Source: Elysia chlorotica
Taxonomy: Eukaryota; Mollusca; Gastropoda; Plakobranchidae
DNA: 64,000 nucleotides
Direction of reading: 5' to 3'
Assembly: GCA_003991915.1 (NCBI GenBank)
Contig: RQTK01000097.1
Span: forward strand, 688,667 to 752,666
A program made the position numbers and the translations under genes. This document shows, piece after piece, positions 43,727 through 55,700 of this stretch. The notes under the pieces were generated by a model. The model had not been told where the DNA came from. It saw only the letters and a list, made by a program, of their open reading frames with translations, and did not search any database. Within the stretch, counting starts at the first letter, position 1. Each line of letters starts with the position of its first letter.

Positions 43727-46700
43727 CAAGATTCTGTATTGTATTTTTAAACGTTAAAAGTAAATAAAAATAAAAAAAAAAAAAAATACAATAAATAATT
43801 AAAAACAGAAAGTTAATAAATATATTTTGGTTACTTGAAATGTTTTTATGGTTTGCATGTACGATTCATAAGGGATAATTATTCCTACTCGTAATTGGTC
43901 AAACTTTTATATTATAGGAAAATATTGTTGAAAGCAAGCATCACAAACTGGCCAGAAGTTTGCGTTCTGGACCAAGTGATAAGGATCTTAAGCCAGATGC
44001 AAGTACCAGGGACCTTCTAAATGTAAGTTATCAAATGAGATCAGAGTTTTGTCATCAAGTTTTTTTTTAACATACTTGAATTCATTTTGAGATTTTAGGG
44101 CTGTATCTAAGCTTTTAATTTTGGAGATGAAAGTTTCTTTAATGTATTAAGATAATAAAGTTTCTTAAGCTGTAGGAATAGAGCTATTTTGCATTTGTGA
44201 ATTTTATTTGACAACCAGTGTATAAGCCACCAAAAGATCAATGTCTAGTTTCAATTTTATTTATTATTAAATAAAATATTTAGCTGTTTTTGTTGTTGTT
44301 GTTGTTTTGTTTTTTGTTTTTTTTTCTTGATAAAAAATTGTATTTGAACTAAAATTAATGTTTTTAGTGCACTAAGAAAATTAAATACATATTTGAACAA
44401 ATCTGGTTGCTTTATTTTTAAATTTCAGAATATTGCTTGAACAAGTTATATTTTTTTGTTTTGTTTTGTTTTATTTTGATTAAGATGAAAATGTAAGACA
44501 TCCATAATGATGACATATCAAAAAAGACATAATATGTACTCAGTTTAAAATAAATATTTAGTTAAATTATGAGAAATGAAACACCTTCTGTATTATTTCA
44601 GAAAATTGTGGGTTACCCTCCTACAAAGACACTCTCTTCTGAAGAGCAGGACCTTGTTTGGAAATTTAGATTTTATCTTTCATCCCAAAAGGAGGTAAGC
44701 AGAAATAATGGAAAAATCTTATATTTCTTATTTATTTTATGAGATACGTATTTTAAATTTTAATTTTAAAAAGCACATTCAAGTCTAAACAGATGCAAAT
44801 AAAAAGTTTATGTTGGAAAATCACTGGTAGAGATTAGAGATGTGATCCCTGGAAAAAAATGCTTGGTATAGGTTAAAAAATCAAGATGCCCTGTTAGTGT
44901 CAATAATTTGGAAGTGTGCTCACATATTAAATTGATTTAAAGGTAAAGGTATACCTGTCCAACAATTATTTGTGTGTCTGATGAGGAACACCAGAGTGCC
45001 TTATCAAACTCAATAAAAGTTGGACCTTACAGTCCATGTGGCTACGGCAAATGATATAATTATGTGTATAATAAAGCATAGTTATGTGTGTATATTTTGA
45101 GAGTAAATTTCAGTTGACACAATCCTCTGTAGGGCTAACATCACTTTGTTGTCAAATTCATTGATTTAACTTCTAGAAGAAAAGTGTCAATAGTTAATAA
45201 AAAAAACTGCTATCTATAATATATCAAATTGACTAAAATGCAAAATGATATTGAAGCAATATTCCTGTTTGTATAAAAAGCAAAGGATAGTTTGGAATGG
45301 TCTATCTAGCTGCTGTTAATTCTGAAACCCAGGCGCTGGCCAAGTTTAATTTCTCACAGTTGACCTTCGTTCGGGTCCTATCGACTGCAGCTCTGGAGAT
45401 GCTGATGGTCTGGAGCCCAATGAATGTGGAGGATGCCTTAGAGCTGTTGAGCCCTTCATTCACCCACCCCAGGGTCAGAAAATATGCTATTTCCAGACTA
45501 AGACAGGCTAATGATGAGGTAATGTACAACAGCAAAACCACTGAATTATAACATCAATTCATTTAAAATGTTTCATATGCTTTGTTTGCTTTATTTTTAA
45601 TTAGTAAACCTCTTGACTGAACAGTTTAAAAGGCATTTTTATCCATCATATTTTTTCCATAATATAAGGGGAATGACTATGGCTCTAAAAACAGTTACTG
45701 TTTACTTACTTGCAAATTTTTGTTTTGCTCTTTATAGACTAGGTCTCTAAAACTGCTTATGATAAATACAATATTGGCCAAACCAGCAGACATGTCAGCA
45801 CGTAAACTAATTTCAAAATTTTCTTTTAAAAAAAAAGGCTTAATATTAAAACTGTAACACTGATTATTTTCTGGCCAGGATCTTCTACTGTATCTGATGC
45901 AGCTCGTGCAAGCTCTCAAGTATGAAAACTTTGAGGACATAAAAAACAAGAGTGACTTTGTGGTGTCCAAGCCTGAGCCTGAATCAGCCCTCTACCGCCG
46001 AGACTCGGACATCGGGGCTGTGGAGCCTGTCATCGGTCTGGAGCAACACCCCCTGGGGAGATCAGTCATGTCAGAGTCTGTGTGAGTGTGGAGTGATGGC
46101 ATTAACTTAAGGCTTTTTAATATTGACCTATGAAAAATAAATCATTAAAATAACTTAATTACATATCATATCATCACTCAAAAAAAATATAAAAAAAAAG
46201 AAAAAAGAAAACAAAAAACTAGTCCTCATATTGACTGCTAAAATGATTTTTTACATACTTGGTTTATGAAACGTATATATATGGATATTATTTTTTTTGC
46301 TCATGTGAATGCCTTCAAAGTTGGCTGTACCACTAGATTTATCTTTACTTTCATTCCAAAATCAGCTATAGAAGCTTTCAATTTTTAAATAAATATTAAA
46401 AGAGGCAGCATCTAACAAATTGTCATATTGCAATTGCCGAAATCAAAATTTTCCCCTTTTCCCCTTTTCTCCCTCACCCATTTTTAACTTTCCAGTCACT
46501 TTGCATCAATGAATAAATGATTTATGATTTTTACATTATTCTTTCCAGATCAAGTTTAGAAGAAGAATCAAAAGCAAGGTAAAGAAAAAAGTTGTATACT
46601 ATACGCAAGTATCTTACAGTTATGTCTTCTTTTTTAGTGATATATTAACCCTACAAGTGTCGCTAGTATTTAGTGTGTGGTGTTGGGCTGTATTTGGTAA

Positions 46701-49700
46701 TTTATATAGGGTTCATAAATTGAACTGGGAGGCAGCAAAAAATTATTATAAACCATAAAACCTATACATTTTCTGAACGCTGAAAGGGTGTAGAAAATGT
46801 TGATACGGGTTTCGGTACCATACAAGGTCAGGTTTCTAGCCTAAAAAATATCTACTTTGTCATCAAATAACTTGGAAACCAACATGTTTAACTCCAAAAA
46901 ATAAGAATACAAGTTGAAGAGAAAATTTATTCAGCGTTCAGAAAATGAATAGGTCTAATAGCCTCACACCAAGAATAAACCAGCTGTAGCAGATTCATGC
47001 AACAGAAAAAGTGAACATTAACGTCAAGAGTGATCCTGAGTTTTCTCTCTGACCATTGCCAACACAAAAGGATACATGTAAAAAGCATGCAGAAGTAGAT
47101 TGAGTTAGCTGGTATGGTTTATCAACTAGATCTACATCTAGTCCTATATCTACAACTCCGTTTCTATCTACTTCTAACTCACCTGCTCTTGGCACTGAAT
47201 CTTTAGGTCTAGATCTAACAACTGGCTCCTCGCCTTCACTCCCACTACTAGATCTAGATCTACTTTAGACTATCATCACTAACAATGTCAAAATGATCAT
47301 CAATCTAACCATCAAATACATCTAAAACTTGTTCTTGAGTAAGTAATTTCCTTCCTGATGGACCTGCTCCTTGGGTGTAAATTTTAGAGATTGCGGCTTT
47401 CAAGAGAAAATCGAGTGTCAACATGTAAACAAAGTTTGAGCTAAAAACAACTGTTGTCTGCAATCAAAACAACACTGGAAGGAAGTGGAACTCTTCTTTA
47501 TTCCTATAAGAGTAGTTTCGATCGAATTGGCGGTGTACAGAAGCTTTATTTAACCATAAAATAAACCCTCTTTTACGGCCTATCATATCGGTCAAAACAC
47601 TACAGCAGGGACTTTACGGCCAATTTAATCGGCCTTAAACATTACCAGGGTTAAACAAATTGTATGACTTAATGCAATAATTGGCCGTAAACACTACTAG
47701 GGTTAAACAACTTGTATGGCTTAATGCAGGTTTTTGCTTTCAGCAATCTTATTTTTGATTGATAACTCGTAATGAAATTGTCTCAAAATCAGTTCTAATG
47801 TGTCTGATGACACACATGTTAAACCGGAAACAAAAATATGAAAGTAGGTTTCCCTCTTCCTTATTTCTCAAAGAAACAACATTTGATGTCTACTATGAGT
47901 CTGGTAGTTTTATCTTTTGTTCAATTTTATTACTGAGAATAAAATGAAAATGAATAAGTATAATCAGTTTGGTTTTTGCAAGATCCTTTAGGAGTTGAAG
48001 ATCATATTTTGTAGCTTGAAATTCCTCTTCTTCCTATACCCGAATTCAAATCAATTATATATTGGCCAACTTTGCACATTCTAAACCATGGCTCTTCTAA
48101 TGTAGAACAAAGAATAAGACCAGAGCAGCAATGATTGGTTTAGTTACTGTAACTGTAAATGCACATCACAAAATCCTTTGTGCTCATAGCAGTCTATTGC
48201 CATTTCTGTGATTTAGTTGTGGAAAACAAAACCAGTGCTAAATTTGGAATTACTAGATCTATTTCGCAGTCTTTGTTCCCAGTTTTCTTTTTTTATGCAA
48301 GTGAAAGATGGAGCCTTGTGGTAAAATCTATCACCTTTAAACTAAAACAAAAATTCGAATTTTCTCTGGACTTGTTAATTCAACTCAGCTGTCTCATCAA
48401 CTGAAAATAGAATGTTGGTGGCATGTTGCTGATCAAGACACAATGCAAAACAACATTTTATTTCCTTATCTCTTAATTTTTATGAAAAATTGCTTGTTAA
48501 AATGTTTTAGTTTCACCGACCCGTTTTACTGTTTTACTTTTTTCGTTAAATACGTTGCATCTTAAAGGAAAGTAAATTTATTTAGTTGTCAAATATTTGA
48601 TAGTTTATCAGTTGATCTGTCTTACTTGATTTGTTTTTCGGTGTTTTTTTTTTTTAAAGATGTGACACAGCCACAACAGAAGAAGAAATTTTAGATGCCA
48701 TGAACCCTAGCTCCTCTACAGGGAAGAGTGAAATGTCTTTGTCAGCATTGGATGATGAGGTATATAAGTCAAATCAAAGAAAACACTTTGTTCGCCCTAA
48801 TTAATCTATCTTCTGTAGTCGTTAGTTAACAAGAGTTTGTATATCAATTATGAAAAAAAAGCAATCCAGATTAAAATCACAAGTTGAAAAAGAAAATAGA
48901 GGGAAAAAAGAAAGGTAAATGTAATAATCACATTTCAACAGTCATGAAAGGATTTACGACTTTGATCAGATTTCAGACCTTGGGGTCAGTTTAGGAAGAC
49001 TGAATCTGCTTTTGTATTATATCCGGTTAAAAATTTGTGGTCTTTAAATAAGCACACTATTTATATCACTTGTGGCTGAATTTACATTGTTATTAAATTA
49101 TCTGGTGATAACCATTGACTTGAAACTTTTTCCCCAGATGGATTTAGCAACCTTTCTAATTTCTAGAGCTTGCAAGAATCCAGTCGTTGCAAACTATTTT
49201 TTCTGGTATGTATAATGAAAATATAGTAATGCTTCGTCAACATGTTGCAGTATATCCTTTTCTAGTCAGTGTGAAATGTCTTTTAGCAGGTGCAGGTAAA
49301 ACTCAAAATTTGTCATAGCTTTTGAAGTAAATTTCCAGCTTCGCCAATTCATACATAATATATATGTGGATACACAAATACTAAAACTCTATTTACCTAC
49401 TTCCCAGTATAAATGTTTCATTGTATAAATATTGTCAGAAAGAAAAAAAAGAAGTGCTCTTTCATTGAAAGATGATTTTTTTAATCACCTTTTCTTGTAA
49501 ATGAAACCCACAGGTACCTGGTTGTTGAGTGTGAGGATCACAGTGATGTCCAGAAAGAGGAGATGTTGGAGATGTACAGAAATGTTCTGAGGAGATTCAG
49601 TGTCGCTTTGAGCAAGGTAATCAGCAATGTCCCGTCATGAATTGTGTGAAACATAACAAGCATCTGACTGTGAGGATATTAAAACTGGTCAGGACTTGAA

Positions 49701-52700
49701 AGCAGAAAAAATTTTGATATGTATAAATTAATTCTAGAGTTTGTAAATTATTCAATAGTTTTTTTTGAATTTAGCAGGACATAAACAAATGTGTTTTCAA
49801 TGTAGGAAGACTCTAGACATTTTTTTTTTTTCTTTTCTTTTTTTTTTGTTTTGTTTTGTTTAAAATTAATTTACATTGTTTAAACTTAGGGTCCACCTGA
49901 GCTGAAAAGACAACGCTCCCAACTAGCAAGTCAGCAAGCTTTCTTGAAAAGATTGTGTGCCTTAGTGGAATCTATTCAGAAGGAAGGTAGCCAGAAGAAA
50001 AAGGTCAGTGTAGCATGGGTGAAACTGTTGGCTTTATGAAATACAGAACAAAATAATGTTGGTCTCTATGTAAAGAAGCACTTCAATAGAAAATTCCTAT
50101 TTGGGCTGAAATGCAATAACAATATTTTAATTCTTTACATGTTTAAAACTAAAAGTCAAAATGGGATTTTTCCACAATAGCTGTTTAGTAATCAAACAGA
50201 TGTTTTATTTGTAATTCAATGAAATGTTAATGTAAAACATATTCATATTTTTAAAGTTTTCATAATCAATTTCTTTTAAAAGTTTCCTACTCATCCTATC
50301 CTCTCATTATAAGTTCATAGTGCTTTCTACAACCATGCTCAAATGCTGAAATATGAGATGTTTATAAGACATCTAGCACTATACAAGGATTCGTATCTTG
50401 TTAGCTTTTCAAGCTTTTTGCGAGGCGTTGAGTTGAGTTAAGTTGGTTGCTTAAAAATCCAATGTCAGCACTATAAAGGCTATATTGGTTCCAAGACTGA
50501 TGTTTGACAAGCTTTATGTGCTGCCACACAACAAACAGGACAGGAAGACCTGGATTCCCGTCTCAGCTGGTCACATTATACTGAAACCAATCCAAACAGT
50601 ACTGAGTAGGGAAGAAATTGGAAAAATGAAATATTGACCGATCGTGGGATTCAACCACGGATCTCAGGATTTGGAGATCAACACTCTACTACTAGAGCCA
50701 GTTTGATTTTGGGGAGGCATAAGGACGTATATATAGTGTATGCATTACAAGTACATTTTTGTACAACTTTTGGAATTATTTTATGTTGAGTTTACAATTT
50801 ATAAGGAGTTATATATTGGTAAAATAATTATCAATATGACAAGTTTTCTAAATAAACTGCGAATATTTAAACATTTTGAAACAAAAGGTTTAAAAAATCT
50901 GGACATGAGAGTGCACTCTTAATAGCTTTCGTGACATTTCAATGTCAAAATGCTTTCATATTTGTTTCTCAGATAGAGCAACTGAAGGCAATGTTGCATA
51001 ACCCAGATATTGTTTCAACAAATGGAGAGTCCATTGTTCTTCCCTTGGATCCAACAATTCTTGTCAAATCAATGAATCCAGAGAAGTCCTCAGTTTTTGC
51101 TGTAAAAAATGCTTTTTTTTCCCTCTCATATTCAAATAAGTTAAATATTACACTAAAGCTTAGCTTGTTCATTAATGTTTATGCTTCAAACAATTTTTTT
51201 TTATTGCGTATGTGGTTAAGGCATCTAGTCCCTGTTAAATTGTTTCTACTATTGTGGTTAAGGCATCTAGTCCCTGATAAATTGTTTCTACTTCCTCCAA
51301 TTATTTATGTTTACATTGAGTTTCTTTGTCTCTTTTGTTAGAAATATAAGGATAAGTAAGTCCCTCACGCTGCATGAGATGTGGTCCTTAGAAAAAGTTT
51401 TGTGTAGAAGTGTAAAATGCAGAGTTTCTCTGAGCTGTTGTTAACCACTCATTTCTGTTATCTTCCCATTCCAGAGCAAGCTTAGCCCATGCCTCTTGGC
51501 ATTTCAGACAGCAAATGGCAAGGAATATAAAGCAATATTCAAACATGGAGATGATTTGCGACAAGATCAGCTTATCTTGCAAATGTTCAAACTCATGGAC
51601 AAAGTAATTTGATAGGCCTAGGTCTTTTTCTGTTTATCTTATTTGAATGATGTTCAGATGTAAATTCTGATTTAATTAAAATGACTAACTTAAGTCTTTT
51701 AAGCTTATGTTGTATGATAAAACATGAATAAAATCGTTTAATGCCTTTATTGAATTCGTTTTGTCCAAGTTGTAAATAGAACGACATCAACTAATTTTTT
51801 ATCTTTTGTCTCTTTGATCAGCTGTTACGCTATGAAAATCTGGATCTGCAATTGACACCATATAATGCCTTAGCTACAAGTACAAAACATGGTAATTTTT
51901 TTGTCTTTTTTTCCACTCCTGTCAATTACAATAAAACATATATAATTGTTATCATTATACTGGCATTATATATATGCATATTGTTGAAGGCTTTGAATTT
52001 AGTAGTTTAAAAAGTTGTAACATAGTATAACCATCCACATGATATTTTCGCTACGACAGCTGCAGGAAAAGTGTTGTGAGCAGAGACAACCACTCTACCT
52101 CACCTTTATTGATCTGTCAAATGCGTTTGACCTGATCAGCAGAAGTGGCCTCTTTACTCTACTTCAAAGGATTAGATGTCCCCCAAGCTTCTGAAGTTGA
52201 TAGTCTACTTCCACAAAGACGAGAGGCACTGTCAAGTATGACGGTTCATCTTCAGAACCCTTCCCCATCATCAGCGGCATGAAACAAGGATGCCCTTTTG
52301 CTCCGACGTTCTTTGGTATCTTCTTCTCTCTAATGCTGCAGTTTGCCTTTGGCCAGAGTGAAGACGACATTTATATCCACACTGGCAGTGACAGGAGCCG
52401 TTACGAGGAAGCCCTTCAGCGACTCGGTCATCTCTTCGCTCATGCATGCGATGAGTTTGGACTGACGATAAGCTTTAAGAAAACTAATATAATGGGCCAA
52501 GACGTCAGCAGGACCCCTTGCATATCAGTTGGTGACCACACCTTGGAGGTGGTGGAGTACTTCACCTACCTGTTCTCCACTATATCCAGTAACCTCTCAT
52601 TGGACACTAAGCTGAACACCTGCATCGGCAAGGCAGCAACAGCATTCGCCCGCCTTACTTAAAGGATATGTAGCAACACCATGCTGACCACTAACACTTA

Positions 52701-55700
52701 GATTGTTTTCCAAACATAGGTGTGCTTGCCAAAGCAAACATACAAGCATGTTTGCCTTCCTCTCTTAGAGACGTCTACGCTGGCTCGGTCACATGGTACA
52801 CGTGCAGGATGGCAGAATTCCAAAGGAAGTTCTGCATGGTGAGCTCGCTACTGGCACCAGAAAAACCGTCAGACTTTCTCAGGTTCAAGGGTGTCTGCAA
52901 GAGAGACCTTAAGCTAGACAACCTCCACCCCACCGACCTTGTATCTACATTTGCTGATCGAGACACCTGGCGCCTCACAGTGAAGAGTGCCATGCAGCTG
53001 TGCAAGTAAAGAATAGAGGACCAGTGGGAGACAAAAAGGCTACGAAGATGCTCAAGGACAGTGTCAGTTGCAGTACCAGAAGAGGCTGATGCCGGATTCC
53101 CCAGTTGAAACTGTAACAGGACCTGCCACTTCAAAACAGCCTGTTCATCCACATCAGGCGCTGCCATTCAGCCTCACCCTGATCTTACCTACTAGGCACA
53201 ATACTCCGTTGTCTAACGAGACAGACAGACGCCAACAAAACAAGTATAAATTGGGGGTTGAGTGGCATATTGTTGGGACTCCAAAGAGTTAAAGAGGGTA
53301 GTTACAATATTATGCCTCTAGATTTGAGATATTTCCATTACACTTTATCTTCATGTTGTTGTTTTTTTTTATTCTCAATAGTTGAAAGTCATTGTATTGG
53401 TCTATTTAACTTTCTCTTTGTTGTCTTCAGGTTTTGTAGAGTTCATAGAGTCTATCGCATTATCTGAAGTTTCTAAGGAAAAGGCAATTCAGAAGTTCTT
53501 GAGGCAGCATAACCCTTCAGAGAATGGGCCCTATGGCATCGCTGCTGAAGTCATGGACAACTATCTGAAAAGTTGTGGTATGAAAGTTGTTTTTTTTTGT
53601 AGACCAGAATTTCAGCCATCACCATTGAGCAGAATTTTGTTCAGTTTTTATTGTGCTAGGGAAGGGGTGTGTGACACAGGACTTACTTTCACAGAAACAG
53701 CTATTGAAATGTGAAATTCTATTTTATTTCATTGACATACCATAAAATTATTTCTTTTGCTTTGCTCTTGGATAAAATAAGAATAAATGTTTTGTTTCCC
53801 ATCAATGTTTAATTAGGCAGAGTCAAATTGTTAAGAATATTAGAATAACTATACCATATGATTACATGTAGTAAAGAGATTGCAATATTTTTTTGCAGAA
53901 ATGTTTTATGGTTGCATTTTCAGCTGGCTACTGTGTGATGACATATTTACTCCAAGTCGGGGATCGCCATTTAGACAATTTGATGTTAACGAAAAATGGT
54001 GAGCAAAATTGGTTTTCTTCAAAGTAAGAAACAAACAAAAAAAATGAATGAAAAATTAGGAAAAGAGGAAATGAAATTTGATATAAACGAGAAATTACTA
54101 AGGCTTATTATACAAATTTTATGAAATTAAATTAGTTTTTGAAAATTGAGAAGTGATAAATAATATATATGGATCGGATTTTATCGCACCAATAGAATGA
54201 CACCTTAAGTATGCAATCTGAGAAAGATAAAAAATGTTTTCTTTTCAGTCTGGAAAAAAATGTAATTAATTGTATGAGCAAACTTACAATCTGTTAGAGC
54301 CTGCACCTTAAGATAATCAGATAAAGAAAATTGCATATACCAACAAAAGATGCAATGAGAGATTACACTGTACACTAAGCATGTATAGACTTGTGACTTT
54401 GTAGGTTACCAATAGTAAGGAGATCACCATGCAATCTGGGGAATATTAAAAAAAGGTTTTCTTTAAGTTAGATAGAAAGCTGCATTGTCTTGAGTTTGAA
54501 TCTGCTTCTTAGCATCCAACATCAGCACTTTATAAGCTGTATTGTGAATGTGTCCCTAAGACTACTCTGGCAATTTTATGTGCAGCTGTCTCAGCTGGTC
54601 ACATTATACTGACACCAACATAAGCAGTCAGGAACAAAATCAGACAAATTGTTTACAATATGATAAGACTTGTGACTAGTCCAGTTCTTATTTCTTTAAT
54701 GGTTTAATGTACTAGCATAAACAATTAATTTTTGTATCTGTGAAGCACCCTGTCATCTCTTTAGTGTGTAAAATGGAATCCGTTTTAATATTTGCTCTTC
54801 TTAGTTCATTTTAAATAAGCCTTGTCGTATATTCTATGTTTGTCTTGTATCAGGCAAGATGTTTCACATAGATTTTGGCTTCATTCTGGGGAGAGATCCT
54901 AAGATAATGGCTCCTCCGATGAAGTTGAACAAACAGATGGTGGCTGCTATGGGTGGCTATGACTCTGAGCACTTCCAACAATTCAAAGTCTTCACATACA
55001 CTGCCTTCCTAGCTCTGAGAAGGTAAAAAACAGTTTCATTTTACTACTTGCTGCAGCCCCTGCACCTTCTGCGATATATATGTTGTCCAAATAATGTGTA
55101 CCAACTTTGTCCTTCTTAGTCCTCAAATAGTTTAGTCCCAGATAGAGTAGAGTATTGAAGTCACCTTTATATTAGAAAATGTCCTTATATAGGAAGAAGA
55201 CCTGCCAACATTATGGTTTTGGCGTAATTTATTATGCCAAAGTGCTTCAAATTACAACTTACCAGCGATACTCTCCGTATTACGGTGAGTTGAAAATAGT
55301 CTGATCTATAACTTCAGTTTCTAGCCACTGCTTCAGATGTAGTTCAACTAAATAGTCTGTTTACAAACAATATAGAGCTATTGATATTACCTACCTAATC
55401 ATAAGGTACTTTCGTTTTTACTTATTCAATACATTGACTATTACCATTTTTTGTTGTTGTTAATTTAACTTATATTGATAGTCAACTTTTTAAAAATTCT
55501 AGCATCCAGTAATAATTATTCATTTGTATTGTGTTCAATTCACAGTCGGTGTGTGGATTGCAAAGCATCAATTTGCATGGATCAAAATTGTGACAGTGAC
55601 TTTTTTAAAGTGAATTAAGTAAAAATTCTCCATAAGATCTCAGTCAAATGTGATGGTCAAGTTTCTTATCTAACCAGAAAAGTATATGATTGGTAGGATA

